Below are positions 37,314 through 45,261 of a DNA stretch of 64,000 bases, in pieces; position 1 is the first letter of the stretch, and every line of letters begins with the position of its first letter. A program made the position numbers and the translations under genes. The DNA is from Spirilliplanes yamanashiensis (GTDB taxonomy: Bacteria; Actinomycetota; Actinomycetes; Mycobacteriales; Micromonosporaceae). The notes beneath the pieces were generated by a model. It did no database searches and was not told the DNA's origin. It worked only from the letters and a program-made list of their open reading frames with translations. The DNA lies in assembly GCF_016863475.1 (NCBI RefSeq), contig NZ_BOOY01000016.1, positions 62,001 to 126,000 on the forward strand. The letters run 5' to 3'.

Positions 37314-37874
37314 TCAGGCGGGCCGCGGCGTCCACGCCGGGTCGCGGCCGCTCAGCCCGAGCGCCCGGTCGAGCGCGCCCGCGTCCGCCGGCACGGGCAC
37401 CGGCGCGGCGAACAGGCCCATCCCCCGGCCCTGGTCGGCGAAGTCGCCGAGGAACGCGACGGCGGCCTCGGCGGCCGCGGGCGGGCAGGCGACGTCCTGG
37501 CCGGTGGCGCGGGCCAGGTCCCAGCCGTGCAGCACCAGGTCGGCGGACAGCATCGCGGCGACCACCCCGGCGGGCATGGTGGCCGGCCCCATGACGATCG
37601 CGGCGGCGGCCGGCCGCTCCCACGCGGCGACCGCCTGGGCGGCGATCGCGGCGGCGTCGGCGCCGGCCAGATCGCGCTCCCACAGCTCCGGCGGGACCGT
37701 GCCGTCGCGGGCCGCCAGGTGCAGCGCCGTGAGCACCTGGCGCAGGTGGTTCGCCACCGTCGCCACGTCCCAGCCCGCGCACGGCGTCGGCGCGCCCAGC
37801 CGCTCCGGGCGCACCCCGGCGAGCGGGGGCACGGCCACCGCGGTCGCGTCCGCGACCAGCTTGTTCGTCTCCAT
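37314..37874 (-). CDS. TIGR03086-family DinB-like (mycothiol-dependent maleylpyruvate isomerase-type) protein
   Basis: A protein of 186 residues. 'LGAPTPCAGWDVATVANHLRQ' is the hallmark N-terminus, and the second conserved block 'LSADLVLHGWDLARATGQ' supplies His and Asp ligands for a divalent metal. Members are four-helix DinB-like proteins thought to bind metal and sometimes mycothiol; the reaction is not known. TAGCGT (37886-37881) ends 6 nt before the ATG. It is divergent from the AraC-type regulator over 64 nt. Confidence 0.83.
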   Translation of the reverse strand: METNKLVADATAVAVPPLAGVRPERLGAPTPCAGWDVATVANHLRQVLTALHLAARDGTVPPELWERDLAGADAAAIAAQAVAAWERPAAAAIVMGPATMPAGVVAAMLSADLVLHGWDLARATGQDVACPPAAAEAAVAFLGDFADQGRGMGLFAAPVPVPADAGALDRALGLSGRDPAWTPRPA

Positions 37875-37880
37875 GCGGCC

Positions 37881-37932
37881 ACGCTAGGCGGCGGCCGCGC
37901 GGGCGGTCTTGAACAAAGGCGACGGGTACGCT
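37881..37932. promoter_or_regulatory. Back-to-back leaderless promoters
   Basis: The minus-strand -10 TAGCGT (37886-37881) and plus-strand -10 TACGCT (37927-37932) each lie 6 nt from the start codons of the divergent TIGR03086 and AraC-type genes. The plus-strand box supports GTG 37939 as the AraC start. Confidence 0.5.
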
Positions 37933-37938
37933 CGCCGG

Positions 37939-38694
37939 GTGCCCGGCATCCTGCACGCCCGCGCCGCCGAGGCGAGCTTCCGCTACCGCGAGGTGCCGCC
38001 GGCGCCCGCGCTGGCGCCGTTCGTGGCCCACCACTGGATCATCACGTGGGACCTGCGCGGCCGCGAGCCGCACACCCAGCACGTGCTGCCGTACCCGTCG
38101 GTGAACGTCACGTTCACGGCCGGCCGGTGCCGGGTGGCGGGGGTGCCGCGCGGCCGGTTCGCCGAGACGCTCAGCGGCGCCGGGCGGGTGGTCGGGGTGC
38201 GGTTCCGGCCGGGCGGCTTCCGGCCCGTGCTGGGCGCGCCGGTCGCCGGCATCACCGACCGGTTCGTGCCGGTCGAGGACGTGTTCGGCGCCGGCCTGGC
38301 GGACGCGGTGCTCGGTGCGGACGACGCCGGCGCGGTGACCGCGCTGGAGGCGGCGCTGGGCGAGCGGCTCGCCGGGGCCGCGCCGAGCCCGGCCACGGCC
38401 GTCGCGGAGCAGGTCGCCGCCGACCCGGCGGTCACCCGCGCCGACGCGCTCGCCGCCGCGCACGGCCTGAGCCTGCGCGCCCTGCAGCGGCTGTTCCACG
38501 ACCACGTCGGCGTCGGCCCCAAGTGGGTGATCCGGCGTTACCGCCTGCACGAGGCGGCGGCCGCCGCGGCCGGCGGCGGGCTCGACCTGCCCGCGCTGGC
38601 GGCCGCCCTCGGTTACGCCGACCAGGCGCACCTGACCCGCGACTTCACCGCGATCGTGGGGGTGCCGCCGGCCCGATATGCGCGTGAACAGTGA
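37939..38694 (+). CDS. AraC-family transcriptional regulator
   Basis: A protein of 251 residues. The N-terminal domain contains '[16 protein letters not shown]...[12 protein letters not shown]', typical of the DUF6597-type N-terminal domain seen with AraC proteins. The C-terminal double helix-turn-helix includes '[33 protein letters not shown]' and '[17 protein letters not shown]'. A TTG at 37909 would add 10 residues, but the -10 box at 37927 would then lie inside the gene. The neighbouring TIGR03086 gene is a plausible target. Confidence 0.85.
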   Translation: MPGILHARAAEASFRYREVPPAPALAPFVAHHWIITWDLRGREPHTQHVLPYPSVNVTFTAGRCRVAGVPRGRFAETLSGAGRVVGVRFRPGGFRPVLGAPVAGITDRFVPVEDVFGAGLADAVLGADDAGAVTALEAALGERLAGAAPSPATAVAEQVAADPAVTRADALAAAHGLSLRALQRLFHDHVGVGPKWVIRRYRLHEAAAAAAGGGLDLPALAAALGYADQAHLTRDFTAIVGVPPARYAREQ

Positions 38695-38719
38695 GCCGGA
38701 CGCCCGTACCCTTCACCGC

Positions 38720-39232
38720 GTGAAGCAGACGGACCCGGACCGCACCCTGGTCGCCTCCAACAAGAAGGCCCGCCACGACTACGACATCCTCAAGACGTAC
38801 GAGGCGGGCCTGGTGCTGGCGGGCACCGAGGTGAAGTCGCTGCGGGCGGGCTACTGCTCGCTGGTGGACGCGTTCGCCCAGGAGCGCGAGGGCGAGCTGG
38901 TGCTCTACAACCTGCACATCGCCGAGTACGGCTTCGGCTCGTGGACCAACCACGCGCCGCGGCGCACCCGCAAGCTGCTGCTGCACCGCATCGAGATCGA
39001 GCGCATCCTCGCCAGGCTGCGCGACGCGGGCGGCGGGTTCACGCTGGTGCCGCTGTCGCTGTACTTCCGGGGCGGCTGGGCGAAGGTGGAGCTGGGGCTG
39101 GCGAAGGGCCGCAAGGCGTACGACAAGCGGCAGGTGCTGGCCAAGCGCGACGCCGACCGCGAGATCCAGCGCGCGCTGGGCCGGCACCTCAAGGGCCGCA
39201 CGGCGGCCCGGGGCCGGGGCGGGCGCGGCTGA
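38720..39232 (+). CDS. smpB: SsrA-binding protein SmpB
   Basis: A protein of 170 residues that binds tmRNA and rescues stalled ribosomes. Conserved signatures: '[31 protein letters not shown]', '[22 protein letters not shown]' and '[25 protein letters not shown]' leading into a basic tail. GTG 38720 is 7 nt after TACCCT, a leaderless arrangement. In many actinobacteria smpB follows ftsE-ftsX; here it follows an AraC gene, and no tmRNA gene is next to it. Confidence 0.96.
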   Translation: MKQTDPDRTLVASNKKARHDYDILKTYEAGLVLAGTEVKSLRAGYCSLVDAFAQEREGELVLYNLHIAEYGFGSWTNHAPRRTRKLLLHRIEIERILARLRDAGGGFTLVPLSLYFRGGWAKVELGLAKGRKAYDKRQVLAKRDADREIQRALGRHLKGRTAARGRGGRG

Positions 39233-39241
39233 GCCGCACCG

Positions 39242-39257
39242 CGCCCCGGCCGGGGCG
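39242..39257. terminator. GC palindrome between converging smpB and MFS genes
   Basis: CGCCCCGGCCGGGGCG is a perfect 16-nt palindrome directly between the two 3' ends and can fold as a short hairpin for transcripts of both strands. Confidence 0.5.
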
Positions 39258-40835
39258 TCAGTGCATCACGACGGGCGTGGGCGGCGCGTCGGCCTCGGCG
39301 GCCAGCGGCCGTTCCATCTTCCTGCGGGGCAGGAACGCGACCGGGATGAACGTGGCCAGCACCAGCGCGAACGCCACCCAGAAGGTGTAGCCGAACGCGT
39401 CGGCGACGAACTCCAGCGCCCGGTCGATGAGCCCGGGCGGGGCGGTCTGCGCCAGCGCCGGGTCCTGCTGGGAGCCGATGGCCAGCTCCGCCTCGGTGAG
39501 CGGCTCCCCGGTCTGCGGGTTGACCGCGCCGGGGATCTCCGGCGAGCCGTTGAGCCGGCTGGTCAGGATGACCGACATGAGCGCGGCGCCGATGGAGCCG
39601 CCGATCTGCTGCAGGATGTTGACCAGCGTGGAGCCGCGGGCCACCTCCGGCCCGGACAGGGTGCGCAGCGCCGAGGTCATGATCGGCATCATCGTGCCGC
39701 CCATCCCGAGGCCCATCACGAACAGCGAGCCGAGCAGCAGCGTCTTGTCGGTGTCCGCGTCGAGCTGGGTGAACGTGAAGAACCCGGCCGCGATGAGCGC
39801 CAGCGCGAACGGCACGGTGCGGCCGATCGGGACGCGGTCGGCGAGGGTGCCCGCGATCGGCATGGTCAGCATGGCGCCGATGCCCTGCGGCGCCATCAGC
39901 AGGCCGGCCATGAGCGTGGTCTCGCCGCGCACCTGCAGCCAGTAGCTGGGGAACAGCAGGCCCGCGCCCATGAACGCGACGATGAAGACGAACAGCGACA
40001 GCGACGCGACCGTCAGGTTCCGGTTGCGGAACAGCCGCAGGTCGAGCAGCGGGTGCCGGGGCTTGAACGAGTACCACACGAACGCGATGACCAGGGCGGC
40101 GCCGACGAGCATCGTCGTCCACGTCTTGGTGGCGGTGATCGTGCCGGTCTCGGGCAGCGACGACACGCCGTACAGGAACAGCGCCAGGCCCGGCGAGAGC
40201 ATGAGCGCGCCGACGACGTCGAACGACTCGGACGGCTCGGGGTTGTCCTTGGGCAGCACGAGCTGCGCGTAGATCAGCGCGACGAGGCCGATCGGCAGGT
40301 TGATCAGGAAGATCCACTTCCAGCTGGCGACGTCGATCAGCCAGCCGCCGAGGATCGGGCCGCCGATCGGGCCGAGCAGCATCGGCACGCCGAGGATGGC
40401 CATCAGCCGGCCGATGCGGTGCGGGCCCGCGGCCCGGGTCATGATCGTCATGCCGAGCGGCATGAGCATGCCGCCGCCGAGGCCCTGCAGGACCCGGTAC
40501 GCGATGAGCTGCTCGATGGAGTCGGCCGTGGCGCACAGCCCCGAGCCGAGGGTGAACAGCAGCAGCGCCGCCATGTAGAGGCGCTTGGTGCCGAACCGGT
40601 CGGCGGCCCAGCCGGTGGCCGGGATGACCGTGGCGAGCGACAGCGTGTACGCCGTCATCGTCCACGCCACCTCGGCGTAGGAGGCGCCGAAGTCCTGCTG
40701 GAAGGTCGGCAGCGCGACGCTGACGACGGTGACGTCGAGGATCGACATGATCGCGCCGAGCACAACCACGCCGGCGATCTTGAGAACTGCCCCGTCAATT
40801 TTGTCCGCCGACGAGATGGCGTGTTGCTGGGACAC
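39258..40835 (-). CDS. MFS multidrug transporter, DHA2 (EmrB/QacA) family
   Basis: An exporter of 525 residues with 14 helices: 'GAIMSILDVTVVSVALPTFQQDF' in TM1, 'GWAADRFGTKRLYM' motif A, and 'GVPMLLGPIGGPILGGWLID' motif C in TM5. A long extracytoplasmic loop precedes the last helix ('NPQTGEPLTEAELAIG'). The GTG at 40835 has a GGGGGAG site about 6 nt upstream. The drug is unpredictable. No adjacent regulator is intact. Confidence 0.9.
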   Translation of the reverse strand: MSQQHAISSADKIDGAVLKIAGVVVLGAIMSILDVTVVSVALPTFQQDFGASYAEVAWTMTAYTLSLATVIPATGWAADRFGTKRLYMAALLLFTLGSGLCATADSIEQLIAYRVLQGLGGGMLMPLGMTIMTRAAGPHRIGRLMAILGVPMLLGPIGGPILGGWLIDVASWKWIFLINLPIGLVALIYAQLVLPKDNPEPSESFDVVGALMLSPGLALFLYGVSSLPETGTITATKTWTTMLVGAALVIAFVWYSFKPRHPLLDLRLFRNRNLTVASLSLFVFIVAFMGAGLLFPSYWLQVRGETTLMAGLLMAPQGIGAMLTMPIAGTLADRVPIGRTVPFALALIAAGFFTFTQLDADTDKTLLLGSLFVMGLGMGGTMMPIMTSALRTLSGPEVARGSTLVNILQQIGGSIGAALMSVILTSRLNGSPEIPGAVNPQTGEPLTEAELAIGSQQDPALAQTAPPGLIDRALEFVADAFGYTFWVAFALVLATFIPVAFLPRRKMERPLAAEADAPPTPVVMH

Positions 40836-40918
40836 CGTGACTCCCCCTGGGCGGCCGCGCACGGCCGATGTTTCCCGGACCCGTGGACCTGACGCGCCAC
40901 GGTAGCAAGATGCGCAGG

Positions 40919-41131
40919 TCAGGGGCGGTCAATTATCGTCACACGCCCGGGTCGCCCGGCCGGTGTCAGCGCCGCCCGCAGCCGCTCGGCGAGCACCGCG
41001 TGAGCGGCCCTGGCCTGCGGGAACGCGAACCGGACCAGCGGCGCGGGCGCCGTCGGCGTGATCTCGGCCGCAAGGCGGGAGCCCCCGCCCGCGGTGGTGA
41101 TCCGCGTCTCGTTGCGCACGGTCGTCGCGGG
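40919..41131 (-). pseudogene. C-terminal fragment of an SRPBCC/polyketide cyclase-like protein
   Basis: About 70 residues, 'NETRITTAGGGSRLAAEITP' followed by an amphipathic Arg/Ala helix, match the last strands and helix of SRPBCC domains. An in-frame TGA at 41132-41134 cuts the frame, and the first half of the domain is missing; the GTG at 41119 is only a possible restart. It fills most of the 324-nt gap between the MFS and GH26-like genes. The family call is tentative. Confidence 0.4.
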
Positions 41132-41158
41132 TCACCGGCGGGTGCATGATGGTCGCCG

Positions 41159-42379
41159 ATGACATCACCGCACCCGCGCCGGCGCGCGGCGTACCCGGCC
41201 GTCGCCCCGGCCGTCGCCCTGGCCGTCGCCGCGGCCGTGGCGACCGCCGCGGCGCTGTGGGCGGCCCCCGGCGCCGACTCCCCCGCCCCGCCCGCGGCGG
41301 CGCCGCCCGCCTCGGTCCCGGCGGCGCCCCCGGCGGCGCCGTCCGCCGCCGGGCCGCCGGCCGCCGTGATCGGGTCGGCCGCCGCCGTCGCGCCGGCGTC
41401 GCGGGCGCCCGGCACACCGGCCGCGCTCAGCCCGCGGGCCTCGGTGATGCTGGCGCGGGCCCGGCCGGCGGGCCGCTGGCCCGGTGACAGCGGGCTGTCC
41501 GGCGCCAACGGCGACCCCGTCAACGACCGGGCGGCCGTCGAGCGGTTCTGCGCCGCCCGCGGCCGGTCGTGCGGCGTCGCACAGACCTACACCGACCGGA
41601 CCAGCTGGGAGTCGATGACCCGGGGCACCGGCTGGACGTTCGCCGACTACGCCGGGTTCCCCGGGGTGCTGGTGGTGTCGCAGGGGCTGGTGCCGGAGGG
41701 CCGCGCCGCCGACCTGCCCGGCTGCGCCCGGGGCGACTTCGACGCCCACTGGCGCGACTTCGGCGCCCTGATGGTGCGGCACGGCCGCGGCGACTCGATC
41801 GTGCGGCTCGGGTGGGAGTTCAACGGCACCTTCATGCCGTGGCACGCCACCGACACGGCGACCTGGATCGCCTGCTTCCGGCGGGCCGCCGACGGCATCC
41901 GGGCCGGCAACCCGGCCGCGCTCATCGACTGGACGATCAACGCCCACGGCACCCCGGCCGGGGTGTGCGGCGGGCGCAGCACCAACTGCTACCCCGGCGA
42001 CGCGTACGTCGACATCGTCGGCATCGACAACTACGACCACTGGCCGGCGTCGCGCACCCGCGCCCAGTTCGACGCCACCGCGAACCGCCCCGAGGGCCTG
42101 ACCTGGCTGCTGGCCTTCGCGCGGCGGCACGGCAAGCTGTTCGCGGTCGGCGAGTGGGGCGTGGTGCCCACCGGCGACGCCGGGCGGGAGAACCCGGGCT
42201 ACGTCCGGTGGATGCACGCGTGGTTCGCCCGGCACGCCCCGCACCTGGCGTACGAGGCGTACTTCTCCAACTGCGAGGCGGGCGGGGTGCAGTCCAGCCT
42301 GTTCCGGGCGGGCGACGCCGGCTGCCGGGCCAACCCCGGTTCGGCGCGCGCCTACGCCGCGCTCTGGGGCAGGCCCTAG
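41159..42379 (+). CDS. Secreted or membrane-anchored GH26-like (beta-mannanase-fold) protein
   Basis: A protein of 406 residues. An Arg-rich start followed by a hydrophobic stretch (13-34) forms a signal peptide or anchor; an Ala/Pro linker runs to about residue 95. The catalytic part has 'IVRLGWEFNG' with Glu220 as candidate acid/base and 'FAVGEWG' with Glu332 as candidate nucleophile, matching the GH26/clan A pattern. Paired cysteines suit an extracellular protein. The substrate is probably a mannan or related beta-glycan but is not certain. The TAG stop doubles as the start of the next gene's -10 box. Confidence 0.78.
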   Translation: MTSPHPRRRAAYPAVAPAVALAVAAAVATAAALWAAPGADSPAPPAAAPPASVPAAPPAAPSAAGPPAAVIGSAAAVAPASRAPGTPAALSPRASVMLARARPAGRWPGDSGLSGANGDPVNDRAAVERFCAARGRSCGVAQTYTDRTSWESMTRGTGWTFADYAGFPGVLVVSQGLVPEGRAADLPGCARGDFDAHWRDFGALMVRHGRGDSIVRLGWEFNGTFMPWHATDTATWIACFRRAADGIRAGNPAALIDWTINAHGTPAGVCGGRSTNCYPGDAYVDIVGIDNYDHWPASRTRAQFDATANRPEGLTWLLAFARRHGKLFAVGEWGVVPTGDAGRENPGYVRWMHAWFARHAPHLAYEAYFSNCEAGGVQSSLFRAGDAGCRANPGSARAYAALWGRP

Positions 42380-42388
42380 GCTCCCCGC

Positions 42389-43009
42389 ATGGCCAAGTAC
42401 TTCGACGTGCACCCGGACAACCCGCAGCCGCGGGCCGTCGGCCAGATCGTGCGGCTCCTGCGCGACGACGGGCTGATCGCGTACCCGACCGACACCTCGT
42501 TCGCGCTGGGCTGCCGGATCGGCAACAAGGACGGGCTGGACCGGATCCGGGAGATCCGCCAGCTCGGCGACAAGCACCACTTCTCGCTGGTCTGCCGGGA
42601 CTTCGCGCAGCTCGGTCAGCTGGTGCAGATCAACAACGCGGTGTTCCGGGCGGTGAAGGCGGCCACGCCGGGGCCGTACACGTTCATCCTGCCCGGCACC
42701 CGCGAGGTGCCGCGGCGGCTGCTGCACCCGCGCAAGAAGACGGTCGGCGTGCGCATCCCCGCCGCGGCCGTCGTGCAGGCCATCCTCGCCGAGCTGGGCG
42801 AGCCGATGCTGTCGAGCACGCTGCAGCTGCCCGGCGACGCCGAGCCGATGACCCAGGGCTGGGAGATCAAGGAGCGGCTCGACCACGCCGTCGACGCGGT
42901 GGTGGACGCGGGCGAGTGCGGCACGGTGGGCACCACGATCGTCGACCTGTCCGACAGCGAGCCGGTGGTGCTGCGCGCGGGCCTGGGCGACCCCGGCCGG
43001 TTCGCGTAG
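42389..43009 (+). CDS. YciO-type L-threonylcarbamoyladenylate synthase family (Sua5/YrdC/YciO)
   Basis: A protein of 206 residues with the YrdC fold: 'LIAYPTDTSFALGCRIGN', 'HHFSLVCRDFAQL' (KxxSxxC-type site), 'AATPGPYTFILPGT' and 'VGVRIPAAAVVQAILAELGEPMLSSTLQ'. The Sua5/YrdC enzymes make the tRNA t6A precursor; the YciO branch has weaker, less certain activity. The sequence lacks the extra Sua5 domain. TAGGCT (42377-42382), made from the previous stop codon, lies 6 nt before the ATG. Confidence 0.87.
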   Translation: MAKYFDVHPDNPQPRAVGQIVRLLRDDGLIAYPTDTSFALGCRIGNKDGLDRIREIRQLGDKHHFSLVCRDFAQLGQLVQINNAVFRAVKAATPGPYTFILPGTREVPRRLLHPRKKTVGVRIPAAAVVQAILAELGEPMLSSTLQLPGDAEPMTQGWEIKERLDHAVDAVVDAGECGTVGTTIVDLSDSEPVVLRAGLGDPGRFA

Positions 43010-43013
43010 CGTC

Positions 43014-43505
43014 CTAGAACAGCTCGACCTCGTCGCCCGCGGCCCCGCCGGAGTGTGCGGGCGGCGGCCGGTCCGGGGCGAGCGTGTGCCGGCCCGCGCG
43101 CCGGGCCACCTCCAGCGTCACCATCCGCACCGGCTCCGGCGGCGCGGTGAAGCGGCCGGGCCCCCAGCGCACCCAGATCGCCACCCTGCCCGCCCCGGCC
43201 TCCGCGAGCAGCTTGTCGACCGTGCGGGCGCGGTGGGTGTGGTCCACCTCGACCGCGACGGGCCGGCCGCCGGGCCGGGCGAACGCCACGTCGAGCACCG
43301 AGTGCTGCCGCTGCAACGGTGGCGGCAGCGGCACCACGCTGGGCGCCCGCCGGTAGACGCGCCAGCCGCGCGCCGCGCCCCAGCCGGCCACGGCGTCGAT
43401 GATCGCGGCCGTGGCCTCGTCCGTCGTCAGGTCCGTGAAGGTCAGGCCGGCCAGTCGCTCGGCGAGCGACGCCGCCACCGCCGGGCCGTCGTCGGCCGGT
43501 TCCAT
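43014..43505 (-). CDS. Hypothetical protein with a possible PD-(D/E)XK nuclease-like core
   Basis: A protein of 163 residues. The central part 'SVLDVAFARPGGRPVAVEVDHT' then 'DKLLAEAGAGRVAIWVRWG' has the D-x(n)-ExD pattern and strand order of restriction-like nucleases, though it is not a close match to a named family. The N-terminus is helical; the C-terminus is Pro-rich. TACCCT (43518-43513) lies 7 nt before the ATG. It is divergent from a LigD-type polymerase with only 37 nt between the start codons, suggesting linked expression. Confidence 0.6.
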   Translation of the reverse strand: MEPADDGPAVAASLAERLAGLTFTDLTTDEATAAIIDAVAGWGAARGWRVYRRAPSVVPLPPPLQRQHSVLDVAFARPGGRPVAVEVDHTHRARTVDKLLAEAGAGRVAIWVRWGPGRFTAPPEPVRMVTLEVARRAGRHTLAPDRPPPAHSGGAAGDEVELF

Positions 43506-43512
43506 GGTCCGC

Positions 43513-43535
43513 AGGGTACGCGGGCAGGCTAGGTT
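43513..43535. promoter_or_regulatory. Compact divergent leaderless promoter pair
   Basis: Minus-strand -10 TACCCT (43518-43513) serves the gene starting at 43505, and plus-strand -10 TAGGTT (43530-43535) serves the polymerase at 43543. Each box is 7 nt from its start codon. The two -35 regions must overlap the opposite unit, so the promoters probably interfere. Confidence 0.55.
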
Positions 43536-43542
43536 GTCAGTC

Positions 43543-44496
43543 ATGGCGTCGCCCGCGACAGAACTCGAGGTCGGGGACTTCACCGTGCGCCTGAGCAACC
43601 CGGACCGGGTCTACTTCCCGGCGCACGGCTGGACGAAGCTCGACCTGGCGAACTACTACCTGTCGGTCGGCGACGGCATCGTCCGCGCCCTGCGCGAGCG
43701 GCCGTGCATGCTGCACCGCTTCCCCGAGGGGGTGGCAGGCGACAAGGTGCACCAGAAGCGGGTGCCGAACGGCGCCCCGCCGTGGCTCGGCACGGTGCGG
43801 GTGCACTTCCCGCGCTACAACCGGCACGCCGACGAGCTGTGCGTGACCCGGCTCGCCGAGGTGATCTGGGCCGTCCAGATGTCCACCGTGGAGTTCCACC
43901 CGTGGAACTCGCGCAGCGCCGACACCGAGAAGCCCGACGAGTGGCGCATCGACCTGGACCCCATGCCGGACTGCCCGTTCGACCGGGTGCGCCGGGTGGC
44001 CGGCGTCGTCCGCGAGGTGCTCGGCGAGCTGGGCATCACCGGCTTCCCGAAGACCTCCGGCGGCCGCGGCCTGCACGTCTACGTGCGGGTGCGGCCCGAG
44101 CACGGCTTCGCCGACGTGCGCCGGGCCGCGCTGGCGTTCGCCCGCGAGGTGGAGCGCCGCGCCCCGGACGACGTCACCACGACGTGGTGGCGCAAGGACC
44201 GGGACCCGGCGGCGGTGTTCGTCGACTACAACCAGAACGCCCGCGACCACACCATCGCCAGCGCGTACTCGGTGCGCGGCAACGCCGACGCCACGGTGTC
44301 CACGCCGGTCACGTGGGACGAGATCGACGCGGCCGACCCGCGCGACTTCACCATCGCCACCGTCCCGGCCCGGTTCGCCCGGCTGGGCGACCTGCACGCC
44401 GCCATCGACGACGTGCACCACCCGCTGACCACCCTGCTGGAGTGGGCCGACCGCGACGAGCGGGCCGGCGTGCCCGACCCGGAGCGCGCGGACTGA
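43543..44496 (+). CDS. Stand-alone LigD polymerase-domain (NHEJ primase/polymerase) protein
   Basis: A protein of 317 residues, an archaeo-eukaryotic primase-like enzyme of bacterial non-homologous end joining. Metal-binding Asp137 and Asp139 sit in 'WRIDLDP'. 'KTSGGRGLHVYVRV' is the conserved nucleotide site, and a third acidic residue lies in 'VFVDYNQNARDHTIASAYSVR'. No ligase or phosphoesterase domain is fused, and no ku gene is nearby, as in actinobacteria that encode these activities separately. The start is secure from the -10 box. Confidence 0.92.
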   Translation: MASPATELEVGDFTVRLSNPDRVYFPAHGWTKLDLANYYLSVGDGIVRALRERPCMLHRFPEGVAGDKVHQKRVPNGAPPWLGTVRVHFPRYNRHADELCVTRLAEVIWAVQMSTVEFHPWNSRSADTEKPDEWRIDLDPMPDCPFDRVRRVAGVVREVLGELGITGFPKTSGGRGLHVYVRVRPEHGFADVRRAALAFAREVERRAPDDVTTTWWRKDRDPAAVFVDYNQNARDHTIASAYSVRGNADATVSTPVTWDEIDAADPRDFTIATVPARFARLGDLHAAIDDVHHPLTTLLEWADRDERAGVPDPERAD

Positions 44497-44603
44497 CCCG
44501 TCCCGGGTGGACGCCGGCGCCGCCCGGCGGGACCGGCGGCAGCGGCTAGGCTCGGGCCGTGGGGCGCTGCGGCGCCGTCGCCCGGCCGCCGGGAGGTCGC
44601 CGA

Positions 44604-45185
44604 ATGTCCACCGGACGAAACCTGCCCGTGGTGCTGCTGACGGGCGCGCCGGGCACCGGCAAGAGCACCCTCGGCCGGCTGCTGGCCGGCCGGCTCGGGG
44701 CGGCCCTGCTGGACCAGGACGTGGCGACGAAGCCGCTGGTCGAGGTCGTCCAGCGGCTGGTGGACGTCGACGACCTGGACGATCCCCGGCTCGGCGGTCT
44801 GACCCGGGCGGCCCGGTACGAGGTCCTGGCCGATCTGGCCGTCGACAACCTGTCCGCCGGCGTGCCGGTGGTGCTCGTCGCCCCGTACACCACCGAGCGC
44901 GCCGACCCGCGGGCCTGGACGGTCCTGCGGTCGCGCCTGGAGGTGGCCGGCGGCGTCCCCCTCCTCGTCTGGCTCCACCTGGAGCCCGGGGAGATCGTGC
45001 GCCGGCTGCGCGCGCGTGGCGCGGCCCGCGACCAGGCCAAGCTCGCCGACGGCGAGGGGTACGCCGGACGGCTGGCCGCGCTGGCGGCGGCGCCGTCGGT
45101 GCCGCACCTGCCGCTGTCGGCCGAGCTGCCCCCGGACGAGCTGGTGCGACGGGTCGTCGCAGCGTCGGCCACACCTGTGCCATAA
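44604..45185 (+). CDS. P-loop kinase-like AAA ATPase
   Basis: A protein of 193 residues with Walker A 'LLTGAPGTGKSTL' near the N-terminus and a 'LLDQDVATKPL' region, resembling small phosphotransferases such as Zeta-toxin, gluconate kinase or chloramphenicol phosphotransferase-type proteins. 'ARGAARDQAKLAD' supplies the Arg/Lys lid. The acceptor is unknown. A GGGAGGT site (44591-44597) fixes ATG 44604. TAGGCT at 44547 could start the transcript at about 44559, giving a 45-nt leader, or a longer leaderless form from GTG 44559. It lies just ahead of the sugar island and might belong to it. Confidence 0.65.
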   Translation: MSTGRNLPVVLLTGAPGTGKSTLGRLLAGRLGAALLDQDVATKPLVEVVQRLVDVDDLDDPRLGGLTRAARYEVLADLAVDNLSAGVPVVLVAPYTTERADPRAWTVLRSRLEVAGGVPLLVWLHLEPGEIVRRLRARGAARDQAKLADGEGYAGRLAALAAAPSVPHLPLSAELPPDELVRRVVAASATPVP

Positions 45186-45188
45186 CGT

Positions 45189-45204
45189 TTGCCATCGATG
45201 GCAA
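45189..45204. promoter_or_regulatory. LacI operator 1 (perfect 16-bp palindrome)
   Basis: TTGCCATCGATGGCAA, with the central CG typical of LacI sites. Its centre is 35 bp from the second copy and about 65 bp before the LacI start at 45262. Confidence 0.85.
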
Positions 45205-45224
45205 CGGTGCCGGACACTGGCTTT

Positions 45225-45238
45225 TGCCATCGATGGCA
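45225..45238. promoter_or_regulatory. LacI operator 2 (14-bp palindrome)
   Basis: TGCCATCGATGGCA repeats the core of operator 1. The pair spans the promoter region of the lacI-kinase-aldolase operon, so binding of two dimers with autorepression is expected. Confidence 0.85.
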
Positions 45239-45261
45239 CAGCAGGAGTGGAGGCGACGTCC

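Noticed and set aside
39232-39260. tmRNA (ssrA) next to smpB
   Set aside because: The next gene begins within 26 nt; no room and no tRNA-like ends are visible.
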